Positions 41,850 to 52,299 of a DNA stretch of 64,000 nucleotides are shown here, piece after piece. This DNA is from Hemerocallis citrina (taxonomy: Eukaryota; Streptophyta; Magnoliopsida; Asparagales; Asphodelaceae): assembly GCA_017893485.1 (NCBI GenBank), contig CM030366.1, positions 49,245,896 through 49,309,895 of the forward strand. Direction: 5' to 3'. Position 1 is the first letter of the stretch. Each line of letters begins with the position of its first letter. The translations under genes and the position numbers were made by a program. The notes under the pieces were generated by a model. It did no database searches. It saw only the letters and a program-made list of their open reading frames with translations, and had not been told where the DNA came from.

Positions 41850-42235
41850 AGCCTATGAAGATCATAAACATATTAAACAGAGCTCAAGATGCCAGAAACA
41901 ACATAAATAAAGGTCGAAATGTCATAAACAACATAAACTGAGTTCAAGATGCTTGGGAACAACATAAACAAAGCTTATAATGCTCAGAAACAACATAGAC
42001 AGAGCTCAAGATGTCTGGAAACAATATAAACAAAGCTTATAATGCTCACAAACAACATAAACAGAGCTTAAAATGCCTGGAAATAAGATAAACAAAACTC
42101 ATAATGCTCACAAACAACATAAAAAAGCTCCAGATGTTTGGAAACAACATAAACAAAGCTCGTAATTCTCACAAACAACATAAACAAAGCTCAAGATGTC
42201 TGGAAATATCATAAACATAACTCATAATGCTAACA
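41850..42235. repeat. Tandem array with about 30/60-bp periodicity
   Basis: Units such as AACAACATAAACAAAGCTCA followed by AGATGTCTGG, alternating with GCTTATAATGCTCACA, repeat about a dozen times with small changes. Confidence 0.85.
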
Positions 42236-43372
42236 AAATTTTAAATTCCACTCTCTCACTCAAACCCAAAATCCCAACGCTTCTTCTTCTTTCAGCTATT
42301 GCTTCTTCTTCCAACCGAGTCTTTATGTGCATGGGCTACAAGTGCATAATAAGAACTCTACAGTCTAAAGAGTACTAAAGTTCTGTTGTGATTTCTCAAC
42401 AAACCAAGGGGAAAAAACTGTTCTGCAATATGCAACCATATATCAGAATCAAAGTGATACAGAGACTTGCTCAACAAACATGTAAGGGAAAGTAAATTCT
42501 TTGCATCATTTTTGTAGGCACAAAATACATCATATATGTTTCTGTTCCAAAAATTTATCTATACATTTGTTGTTTACATATTGACAATTTAGAAATAACT
42601 GAAAATTCTAGTTTCATATAAGTTGCTTTTGCTTGACTAAAATTATAAGCAGTCATTGTGAACATAAATGATTAGGGAGAAATTTAAGAGTACCATTTTG
42701 AAGCGAGTAGGGATAGAAATATATATATGTGATTTGTACAAAATAAGAGCTTCAGACACGATATTTATAAGTTACAAAAAATAAACTAAGAATTTAGAGA
42801 TATATTTAGTAGTAATATCCCAAAATATCATTAGAAGATTCTGCTTTGCTGGGGAAAAAAAATGAGGTTTATCTATTTCATCAGATAAACAATTAGAGAT
42901 ACATATACATTGTAGAAAAATCATATATACAATAACTATGTTTGAAGTGTTTGAAGTGATCAGTAAAAGATAGAAACTCAACTGGATACTTACTGCAAAG
43001 CTTTTCTATTCTTATGCGGATTGTTAAATTTGTGGTGGTTTTGAAAGCATATATTTTTAAGTCACCATAAAAAATAAAAATCATGAAGATCTTTATGTCG
43101 TGGCTAAGAAAATATCAGTAAAAGAATGATACTAAGTAAATAATCAATTAGAAACTTAGAATAGTAAAAACTGAGGGGAGCTAGAGCTAGCAGACAATTA
43201 CTAAACTTGAAAGTTCAATGACGATAAAAGAACAAAATGGATTTGAATTCTATGCTCTCTCAAAGAGTGCAAATTTAGATGTTTAAACTTTACTTTACAA
43301 CATAAAAGAGTACAAATTTAAATTTTTAGGCCCAGTAGGGAATCAAAATTGAAAATAAATCTGGTGAGAGTA
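42236..43372. other. Unassigned AT-rich interval
   Basis: No reading frame, RNA gene or transposon end could be supported here. Confidence 0.5.
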
Positions 43373-45011
43373 TAACCTGTAATACTCTAAACTTTCATTT
43401 TAATAAAAATGTTGATTTTCACGTGTTGTGCACGTGCAAAATTTTGTATGCATATTTATTTTTATAAAATTTCGTTTTTGTAGTATGAACAATTATTTCT
43501 TTCTTTTCCTTTATTTTTCCAAAAAGCTTATTTTGTTAAGCCTAAACATTATTTTCTTATTTTGAGCCCACTTTAATAATTAATTATTTTATTATTTGGC
43601 CCATAAGCCTAAACCCACTATTTGTGAAGCCCACAAACTTAATTAATCCTTTAAATTGTCACAACTTGTCATGTAGGCACAATTGGTGAACAATTGATTA
43701 ATTAAATTTGTACAAATTTCAAATAGGGAGGTACTAGAGGGCACGTGCATGCACGTAGTGTGCATTGCACACCTTGGAGGCCGGATTGTGCTTAAGGAGA
43801 TGGGAGAGTGGGTGTGTGTGTGCATGGGTGGTTACTTGTTTATGGGTGGTTGCTACAACTTCCCCTCCTAACCTAGCCATCCATCTCTAACCATCGAGTA
43901 AAATCCTAGCTCTCCAATCCATCCTAGAACTAGTATAAAAACCCCTACCTTCCTGCATACTACAAAAAATTAATTGAAAGAAAGAAATTATATAGGAGAG
44001 AAATACATTAGAGAGTATAAAGTTTGAGTGTTCATTGGTGTGTCCCAAGCAAGGAGGCCGGCACCATCCATCCACAAGTGAAGCATCAGTTTTGCACAAG
44101 GAACAAGAAGGAGAGCTTTTGCAACACAATCTAGGAGGAGAAGGCTACTCTCTTACATTCTAGGAGACTGTAGGAGCTTTTATTTCATTTTTCTCCAAAG
44201 AGGTGGGTGTTTCTCATGCTTCTAAATTAGAGATCATGCTAGGAGTGAATTGAGTAATTATTAAAGAGCAACTAGTTGAAATTAATGTTTGCCTAATTAG
44301 AGAGAAATTGATAATCTAGTAGATGTGTGTTAATTTGGTTGCTAGATTGATTAATCATGAATGAAAGTGGATGTTTCTCGTATTTCTAGAAGTGGACATC
44401 ATGCTAGGTATGTTTTAATGAAATTATATGAATCAACTAATGAGAAATGGGAACCATGCTTGTTTAATTAAAGTAGAGTGATAATTTAGAGATTTATTGA
44501 TGGATTGATTGCTAATGAATAATTGTTAATTTATGTGTTAGAATTCTCCATTTTGTATGTGCTTCATGAATGTTATAATAAATAAAAAGAATTGTAATTG
44601 CAAATAGTTGATTGAATGCATCATGTGTAATTAGTTGACAAAAATAGAACTTTTAATTCTTTTTTAGAAAACATGAATTTTGTGTTCTAAAAATGTGATA
44701 GGATGTCAATAAGAAAGAAAACGAAAGAACGTAGTGATTTGGTGAAAACCTAAATCTAATTATGAAGAGATGTGCTATTGTTCTCAATGTCAAAATTGTG
44801 GACATGGAACACAAACTAGGACCAAAATACAAGTTTTATAGAGCTAATAATGCTTAACAAAATACTGGTTTGCTGTAGATTTATGTGTGTTTAATTCTGG
44901 AAAAATTTACTTTCAAAAGAGAAGAAAAGAAACAATTTGTTGTGAGAATTCATGAATTGTAGATATGAACAGAGAACCAACTCAAAACCCAATTAAATTA
45001 CTTTCAAATCG

Positions 45012-45275
45012 ATATGGCCACTTAGACCAATTGGTCTGTAGAGTTTTCAATCGCTACAGTAAGGGGGGCTGAGTCATGGGTCTTGGGTTCGATATTGAGA
45101 ATGGAGCTTTCCGTTTTGTGTTTTTTTTAAAAAAAAATCTGAAATACCAAGAGTTGATACATAGGGATAGTAACCCCTATTCATATCACCTTGGTGACTT
45201 GGCGTAGTGGTCTTGTGCATTGTCCTTTGGGTCGCTGGTTGTGGGTTCGAATCCGGTTGAGGGTTTGGATTTAAA
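45012..45275 (+). repeat. Two tRNA-like (SINE-head-like) modules inside the 5' LTR
   Basis: Module 1 has a D-arm-like CTTAGACCAATTGGTC followed by GTAGAG, and a B-box-like GGTTCGATATT (about 45087); an A/T tract follows. Module 2 has an A box TGGCGTAGTGG (about 45199-45210) and a perfect B box GGTTCGAATCC (45244-45254), then an A-rich tract. A and B boxes are the internal promoter of RNA polymerase III. Both modules are also in the 3' LTR (about 53938-54050 and 54115-54200). No complete tRNA fold is evident, so these are not called tRNA genes. Confidence 0.6.
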
Positions 45276-46598
45276 AAAAAATGTTTTTGGGAATTTAATA
45301 TTATTTTGAGTTTTAAAAATAGATTAAAATTTAGAAAAAATATGGAATAAATTACTGAAAGTTATTTAGAATTTATGAGAAAATTTTGTATAACTTTGGA
45401 TAAAGCATAATTGAGAAATTGAGGCTTTTTGCAAGAAAGGACTTCTTTTTTTTTTAAATTAAATTGTCTTTTAAACAAAGGAAAAATAAATGAGATTTTT
45501 TTTAGAGTTATAAAGATGAGAATTAGTAAGGAGGAATTTTTGAAGTCGTGATTCGTGTAATTAATTGGACGTATAAATTGTGCTTTTAGTATGAATAGAA
45601 ATGAGAATAATAGATTCGTGGAATAAATGAACTATGGAATACTACTAGTTGAAACTTATTATTCTTACGTATAAATTGTACATGAAATTGAATTATTGAT
45701 CGTGATGAGTTATGACAGATGTGGATACATGAACACTATGCTTATGAAATGTGAATTGTGATTAATCAAGAAAAATAACCTTATGAGCATGAAAAGCTCG
45801 ATGTTGTAATTATGAGTGAAAATTGAGAACTAGGGTATAGCCAAGCCTTATACCGACAATAAAAGAAATGTGGAAATGATATTTGAGATGAAAAGACCAA
45901 GGTTTGGGTCATGTGAAATAAATGAATAAGACCAGTATAGTGGGAGTGCTAAACCCTAAGGGACTAATTTTATTCATGATTCAATTAAACTAAGCATTAG
46001 ATACATAGTGAAGATGTGATGGAAGTAAGAGAAAAACATTGAGTACGAGCGCCATTGGATTGGCGGCGTGAGAGTATTCACAGGATGTCCCATGATGCGT
46101 CATGATAGGGCGTGGATACTGCTCCAGAGTACCATCCCGGTAGCGACGCTCGTGAGGTGTTTGACGACTACGGGTGATGTCAGGTCTATGGTAGGAGCTG
46201 AATTACCACAGGTTGCCTGCATGATGAGTCATGTGTCAGTGCGTTGGGATTTCCTCCAGGGCACCTAGACATGTGTTCGTAGGTCAGAAAATATCTAGGA
46301 TACTTACCATAGTTACAGTAGTAGATTAAGTCATGGCAAGGGATTGAACCCTACAAGATGAAGAACGGTTAAGAGCTTGCCCTCGGACCTATGTAGTATG
46401 GGCTGCGTAGACTCTGAACAAGTGCGCATTAGTGTCATGTAATACAAATAATTGCATTAAAGACTAAGTGCACTTTCACAACTCGTCATCAATAGGATAG
46501 TCCCTTTAGATTTGTTTGTGAACAAGTGTGTGGTTTGCTAAGTAATTAGAATCGTTATACTGTTTTCGGCATAGAGAGGATGGCCGTGTATAATATTT

Positions 46599-46619
46599 CG
46601 TCAGTTGAATGAACTGACG
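46599..46619. promoter_or_regulatory. Inverted repeat CGTCAGTT/AACTGACG in the 5' LTR
   Basis: Eight-base arms flank a GAATG spacer about 265 bp before the LTR end. The identical copy in the 3' LTR is at 55520-55540, and the orphan LTR has the same arms with another spacer at 15983-16004. Confidence 0.75.
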
Positions 46620-46867
46620 TGCCCACAGTTTTACATGCAGGGTAAAGATGCTTGACAAATTGAAGTATACATGCTGCTCAAGGATTGATTCAATTGTTGT
46701 TTTATGTAATTACTATATATTTGCTTCCGCTTTAATAATATAAAGGTGTAATGTAATTTTGATGTAAGAAATGTTTTTATTTCCTTGTAAAATTGTACGA
46801 AAGAAGTGTAAAGATCCTGTGGAACTTCGAATTCAATTGTATTTTGAAATTCGGGGTGTTACAGAGT

Positions 46868-46883
46868 GGTATCAGAGTTACGC
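46868..46883 (+). promoter_or_regulatory. Primer binding site of the Tekay-like element
   Basis: TGGTATCAGAGTTACG lies three bases after the LTR end and matches the initiator tRNA-Met type of primer site. Confidence 0.85.
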
Positions 46884-47329
46884 TTCTAAATAGTACAAGT
46901 TTAAAAGGAACAACACCCTAGAAGTGGACATTAGAGCGTGTATTGAGTCTAGAGATTTAAATATAAGTCACTTACTTTTTTGTTGCTCTATGATTTATGC
47001 TTCTTCTTCTCTATCTTTAAGATGGCGGACCACTTCGACTTAGCTGGAGATGATAATTGGCACATCATTGAGGAAGATTACTACAAACAATCTTTCTTGC
47101 TAAACCTACTAAATGATCTACTCATAGTAAAATTCCAAAAATGTCATTCTCTATAATGAATTCTCCTATTGAATGATCTACTCATAGAGCCTAAGATTAT
47201 AACTAGTACTCTTATAGAAATATTTATTAGTAAACATTTGAAAATGTTAAAACATCTTTTTGGAATCTGAAAGTGATCGATGATTTAGGACCAAAATAAA
47301 TGATTAGAATTAATTACATACATTTTGGA

Positions 47330-47686
47330 ATGGACCACAACCCCAGGCAAGCTGATTCAGATGAGGAAGATCCCGAAGAAGTGGAAGTAGAATGGCCTGA
47401 GTCCCGAGAGATCACTCCACATCTGGATTCATCTGATGATTCTTCTGACGAGGAAGAACCAGTTCCGGGTAATCTCATTATGTCTCTTCAGAGGCAGGTA
47501 GAGACTCTACGGGAGAGAGTTGGGCTACTAGAGACTCAGCTGGCAAAGAGCAAGGATGATATTGCAGTTCTCAGTCATCATGTTTGGGAACTCGACAAGA
47601 GGAAAAACATGACCGATGTACTGAAGGAGGAAGTGGAGGAACTACGGGGAGAGCTTCGTGAAGCCAAAAGGAACCATAGGAGTTAG
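47330..47686 (+). CDS. Extra ORF upstream of gag: acidic N-terminus and coiled coil
   Basis: From the ATG at 47330 an uninterrupted frame of 118 codons begins MDHNPRQADSDEEDPEEVEV. It continues with a Ser/Asp/Glu-rich stretch (DSSDDSSDEEEP), then a heptad-like segment (LIMSLQRQVETLRERVGLLE and on to ELREAKR) that should form a coiled coil. An ATG upstream in the same frame (47300) is possible but less likely. A second short frame upstream at 47022 (MADHFDLAGDDNWHIIEEDY) may be a first exon. I do not recognise the protein. Unlike gag-pol, it has no premature stop, which may only reflect its short length. Confidence 0.5.
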   Translation: MDHNPRQADSDEEDPEEVEVEWPESREITPHLDSSDDSSDEEEPVPGNLIMSLQRQVETLRERVGLLETQLAKSKDDIAVLSHHVWELDKRKNMTDVLKEEVEELRGELREAKRNHRS

Positions 47687-47828
47687 ACTGTTGTATCTTC
47701 TACTGCTTTCATTCGATGTCAGATATGTTTGAAATTCGAATGTATAAACTTTGAAATTTAATGAAATGAAAAGTTGATTTTAAATCCAAGTCTATACTTC
47801 GAATTTAATGGATCTTTTGCATCAGAAT

Positions 47829-48836
47829 ATGGCTGGAAGACGAGCTCGAAATGGTGAAGGTCTGTACTTGGAAACGGAGCTAGCGAGGATCTATCAGACA
47901 CTCAATGCCGTTGCCATGAATCAGAATTAGGGAAGGGTGCCTGCGAATCCAGTACCCAAAGCAATCAAACTCGTGGAATCATTTAAAGGGATGAAACCAC
48001 CGGTGTTTGAGGGAAAGTCAGACCCTGACATGGCTGAAAATTGGATCCGACAGGTAGAGACTATCTTCGAAGTCTTGGAGACTCCGGAGGGCAGCAAGGT
48101 GAAGTTGGCAACACTGCAGTTCGAGAAGGATGCGGCTGTGTGGTGGCAGTCGATGAAGCGGACGATGGGAGACTTAGTTCTTGGCTGGGAGGAATTCTTG
48201 GAGGAATTCCGCAGTCATTATTTTCCCTCAGACGTCCAGGAGAAGAAGGCCATGGAGTTTCTGGTGCTGCAGCAGGGCAGCATGTCAGTTAGGGAGTATG
48301 AGACCAGATTCACTCAGCTCTCAAGATATGCACCTGAACTGGTGATGGATGAGGCGAAGAAGGCTCGAAAATTCGAGCATGGTTTGAGGCCAAGTCTGAG
48401 ATCCAGGATGATACCCCTCGGTATCAGGAGGTTTGACAAGCTGGTCAAACGAGCGGCAACCATGGAGGCAGACATGGAGCAGTTCCACACTGTTCAGAAT
48501 CGGAGGAACAACTGGAATGTGGGGAAGAGGCCTGCAGTTGCTGGCAATGTCAGGGAACAGCCACCGGCTCAAAGGTTCAAGCCTACGGGTGCAAACGCTG
48601 TTCAAGTGGCAGGAAGACCCGGGAATACTTGGGTGAGACCTCCAGTGACTTGTTTCAATTGTGGAGAGACAAGCCACTACAAGTCTCATTGCCCCAAACT
48701 GCAGGATGTCGTCCGTAATAGGCCAACTCAGCAAACCGGGAAAAAGCCGTACCAGCAAGGACGAGTCTTTGCCTTGACTGAAGCTGATGCTGATGAGGTG
48801 GATCACTTCATCACTGGTACGAGTGAGAATGTTTAG
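47829..48836 (+). pseudogene. Gag of the Tekay-like element
   Basis: ATG at 47829 (MAGRRARNGEGLYLETELAR). A TAG at codon 34 (47928) is the only stop before the end. The gag domain reads MKPPVFEGKSDPDMAENWIR, then KLATLQFEKDAAVWWQSMKR and SVREYETRFTQLSRYAPELV. The CCHC knuckle CFNCGETSHYKSHCP lies near codon 280. Apart from the TAG, which could come from CAG, the frame is intact. Pol is in the +1 frame relative to gag. Confidence 0.9.
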
Positions 48837-48907
48837 GAGTGTTTTCTGTTGTCTCTTTTCCCATTAATTAGTACACTGTTATGTAACGAGTGTGTGTTAT
48901 GTAACAG
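48817..48907 (+). other. Candidate 91-bp intron joining gag to pol
   Basis: GTACGAG at 48817 and TATGTAACAG ending at 48907 bracket a 91-bp segment containing the gag stop codon. Removing it joins ...HFITG to [16 protein letters not shown] in one frame, which would otherwise need a +1 shift. The segment also contains a short direct repeat (TGTTATGTAAC twice), so a non-spliced insertion is an alternative. Confidence 0.4.
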
Positions 48908-49974
48908 GAGAACTTTATTTGAATAGAAAGAAAGCTGTTGTTTTGTTCGATACTGGGTCCTCTCACACTTTTGTATCACCTAAATTTGCTAAAGTTCTGG
49001 GAGTCGGACCGAAGATATTTCCAGGCAAGGTTTTAGCAGTAGCTACTCCGTCAGGGGAAACTCTAACCACTAACCGGTACCATACTGACTGCGAGATCGT
49101 GATTGGAGATAGAATTTTTGGGATCGATCTGATCGAGCTGAATGTTTTGGGAGTCGATGTTATCATTGGCATTGATTGGATGTCGGCGTACAGTGCGAGC
49201 ATCGAGTGTAAGACCAAGGCAGTAACAATGAAGGCTCCAGGTGGACCTGAAGTCACTTTCCAAGGGAAGAAGAGATGTTCTGGTGTGGTGGCAGCTATCT
49301 GCAAGAAGGATGTTCCTGTAGAGATGCAGCAAATTTCTGTGGTTCGGGATTATCCGACCGTGTTCTTGGAAGATTTGCCTGGGTTACCCCCGCATCGTGA
49401 TGTAGAGTTCAGCATAACTATTCATCCAGGGAGTGCACCTATCTCCAAGGTACCATATAGGATGGTGCCTGTGGAGCAGGATGAGATCAAACGGCAGATT
49501 GAGGAACTGTTGGAGAAAGACTTTATTCAACCGAGTGCGTCACCTTGGGGAGCGCCAGTGCTTTTGGTGAAGAAGAAGGATGGTTCGATGAGAATGTGCA
49601 TCGATTACCGGGAGCTGAATAAGGTCACTATTCAGAATAAATATCCGATTCCACAAATTGATGACTTATTCGATCGCCTACAAGGAGCAACTATTTTCTC
49701 CAAAATAGATCTTCGATCAGGATATCATCAAGTTCGAGTGAAATCTGAAGACGTGCATAAGACTGCGTTCAGAACTCGACACGAGCATTATGAATTCTTA
49801 GTTATGCCATTTGGAGTGACGAATGCGCCTGCAATCTTTATGGATATGATGAACAAAATTCTGAGGTCGTTCATTGATTCTTTCGTCATGGTGTTTATCG
49901 ACGATATTCTTGTGTACTCCAAGTCGGAGGAGGAGCACACGGAGCATCTGGTAGCAGTTTTGAGGAAGCTCTAG
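48908..49974 (+). pseudogene. Pol: aspartic protease and reverse transcriptase
   Basis: The protease active site is [20 protein letters not shown], followed by [13 protein letters not shown]. Reverse transcriptase follows: [55 protein letters not shown] and the catalytic [11 protein letters not shown] (the YXDD-type box, with both Asp residues). The linker between the two domains looks shorter than in typical relatives. A TAG at 49972 ends the frame in the RT thumb (VLRKL, then [11 protein letters not shown] in the same frame after the stop). Confidence 0.92.
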
Positions 49975-50772
49975 GAGCAGGAGTTGTATGCCAAGTTGTC
50001 CAAGTGCGATTTCTGGAAATCTGAAGTGGCATTCCTAGGTCACATCCTTTCTAAGGAGGGAGTGGCAACTGATCCTCAAAAGATAGAGACAGTAAGAGAT
50101 TGGGCAAGGCCTACTACAGTGAAGGAAATTAGGAGTTTCCTTGGATTGATGGGATACTACAGGAGATTCATCCAGGGCTACGCTCAGATAGTCGTGCCGC
50201 TCACTGGTCTGACAAAGAAGAATGTGAACTTCAAGTGGACCGAACAGTGCAAGGCAAGCTTTCAGGAATTGAAAGAAAAGCTGACTACTGCACCCATTTT
50301 GTCTTTGCCTAGAGCAGGTGTTGAGTATGATGTTTACAGCAATGCTTTACATCGTGGGCTTGGTTGTGTCCTTATGCAAGAAGGAAAAGTAATCGCTTAT
50401 GGGTCTAGGCAACTAAGACCGCATGAGAAGAATTATCTGACTCATGATCTGGAGTTGGCTGCGATTATCTTCGCCTTAAAGCAATAGAGACATTATGTGT
50501 ATGGTAAGAAGCTGAACATGTACACAGACCATAAAAGCTTGAAGTACATCTATCAGCAGAAGGATCTGAACCTGAGGCAAAGGAGATGGCTGGAGGTACT
50601 TGAGGACATTCGTCCAGAGATTAAGTATCACCCTGGGAAGGCTAATGTCGTTGCTGATGCACTTAGCCGCAAGAGCAGTCTGGCGAGTTTGATTACGACT
50701 CAGAGGCAGCTGGCAGAGGATTTGGATCGGGCTGGTATTGAAGTAGTTTTGCAAGGTTGGGGTCAGCTTTAG
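49975..50772 (+). pseudogene. Pol: end of reverse transcriptase and RNase H
   Basis: It continues the RT frame with [20 protein letters not shown] and [20 protein letters not shown]. RNase H follows: [40 protein letters not shown] and [19 protein letters not shown] at 50488 stands where relatives have Trp. Then come YTDHKSLKYIYQQKDLNLRQ and ARPEIKYHPGKANVVADALSR-type sequence. Asn stands where the first catalytic Asp is usual (DVYSNA for the common DASG/DASL pattern), so activity is doubtful even without the stop. A one-base shift near 50757 ends this frame. Confidence 0.88.
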
Positions 50773-52220
50773 CTCAGTTGAGGCTCCAACCAACGCTGAA
50801 TGAAAGGATTATTGCAAGTCAGAAGGAAGATGCAGAGATTCAGAAGACGAAGGAGCAGGTTGGTGCTAGCAAGTTGCCCGGATTTTAGATCAGGGATGAA
50901 GTGCTGTGGTTTGGAGAGAGGCTGTATATTCCGGATCAGTCGGACTTGAAAGAAAGTATCCTTCAAGCGGCACATGCTACTCTTTTGTCAGTACATCCCG
51001 GGAGTACCAAGATGTATAAGGACATTAAACAGCATTTCTAGTAGTCAGGTTTGAAGCGGGACGTGGCTGAATTTGTGTCGAGGTGTGAGATTTGTCAGTA
51101 AGTCAAAGCCGAGAATCAGAAACTCGGAGGTCTATTGCAATCGTTACCTATTCCGCAATGGAAGTGGGATAACATCAGTATAGATTTCATCATGGGTTTG
51201 CCTAAGAGTCCTAAAGGTAATGATGCGATTTAGGTCATAGTCGATCGACTAACCAAGTCTGCTCACTTCCTGGCAATGAAACTCACTGCTTCGATGGACA
51301 AGTTGGCTGAGATGTATGTTGGTGAGATCGTCAGGCTTCATGGTGTTCTGCTAACCATTGTGTCTGATCGAGATGTGCGGTTTACTTCGCATTTCTGGAG
51401 GAGTCTTCAGACAGCTTTGGGTACTAAGACGGATTTCAACACTACTTTTCATTCCCAGACCGATGGGCAGACCGAGAGAGTTAACCGTATTCTTGAGGAC
51501 ATGCTTCGGTGCTGTGTACTAGATTTTGGAGGCAGTTGGAAAAGGCATTTAGCTTTGGTGGAGTTTTCCTACAACAACAGTTTTTAGACTAGCATTGGGA
51601 TAGCGCCGTATGAAGCTCTGTATAGCAGGAAGTGCAGGACGCCTGTCTGTTGGTTCGAAGTTAGGGAGCGTCAGATGTTTGGGTCTGAGATTGTGCAACA
51701 GATCTCTGAAAAGATTGATCTGATCAGAAAGAGGTTGGTGGATGCTCAGAGTAGGTAGAAGAGCTATGCAGAGAACCGGAGGAGGGACCTTGAGTTTGAG
51801 GTTGGTGACTTTGTCTTTCTGAAGGTATCGCCCAGCAAAGGCGTGATCCGATTTGGCAAGGGTGGAAAGTTAGCCCCGAGGTTCATAGGCCTGTATAAGA
51901 TTTTGAAAAGGATCGGGAAAACTGCTTACCTACTTGAGTTACCGGAAGAGTTGTCTCAGATGCACAATATCTTTCATATGTCTATGCTGAGAGGTTACAT
52001 TCCAGATCCAAGTCATCATTTGCCCGAAATGCCAGAGGGTTTATAGTTGGATCTGAGTTACATTGAGCTTCCAGTTGAGATTGTTGATCGTCGGGAGAAA
52101 GTCTTGAGGAATAAAACGATACCGATGGTCAAGGTAGTCTGGAGAAACCAATTGGTTGAAGAGGCTACTTGGGAATCTGAGGAGAGGATGATGAAGGATT
52201 ATCCTGAGCTCTTTGTTTGA
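50757..52220 (+). pseudogene. Pol: integrase and C-terminal chromodomain-like tail
   Basis: The zinc-binding HHCC region has HPGSTKMYKDIKQHF, then FVSRCEICQ. The catalytic core has [15 protein letters not shown] (Asp), LLTIVSDRDVRFTSHFW (Asp) and TDGQTERVNRILEDMLR (Glu). The C-terminal GPY-like part has RRDLEFEVGDFVFLKVSP, then LAPRFIGLYKILKRIGKTAY. The end (IVDRREKVLRNKTIPMVKVV, then WESEERMMKDYPELF) resembles the chromodomain-like tail of Tekay elements. At least seven in-frame stops interrupt it, nearly all TAG at positions where relatives have Trp or Gln. The last codon is TGA at 52218. Confidence 0.88.
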
Positions 52221-52286
52221 TTGTATTTTCTTATTGTGTTTTGTTTTCTCACTCTTTAATTATTGTTCTGGAGACGGAACTATTCC

Positions 52287-52298
52287 AAGGAGGGAGTG
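52287..52298 (+). promoter_or_regulatory. Polypurine tract
   Basis: AAGGAGGGAGTG directly precedes the 3' LTR and would prime plus-strand DNA synthesis. Confidence 0.8.
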
Positions 52299-52299
52299 T

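Larger units (their letters stand above)
43378..46864 (+). repeat. 5' LTR of the Tekay-like element (3487 bp)
   Basis: TG...CA termini. A TATA-like TATAAAAAC lies at about 43933. Two tRNA-like modules lie at about 45012-45130 and 45190-45275. The CGTCAGTT/AACTGACG dyad lies at 46599-46619. It is nearly identical to the 3' LTR except for scattered transitions and small indels. Confidence 0.94.

Noticed and set aside
43887..44129. Cys-rich minus-strand frames at 43887 and 52789.
   Set aside because: They lie in the LTR leader, opposite to element transcription, and differ in length between the two LTRs through frameshifts.
45185..45275. A possible tRNA gene in the LTR.
   Set aside because: A and B boxes are present, but I could not fold a full cloverleaf with acceptor stem and anticodon loop, so it is recorded only as a tRNA-like module.
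46068..46268. A 66-codon frame conserved at 46068 and 54989.
   Set aside because: Both are the same LTR position, so conservation follows from LTR identity, not selection on a protein.
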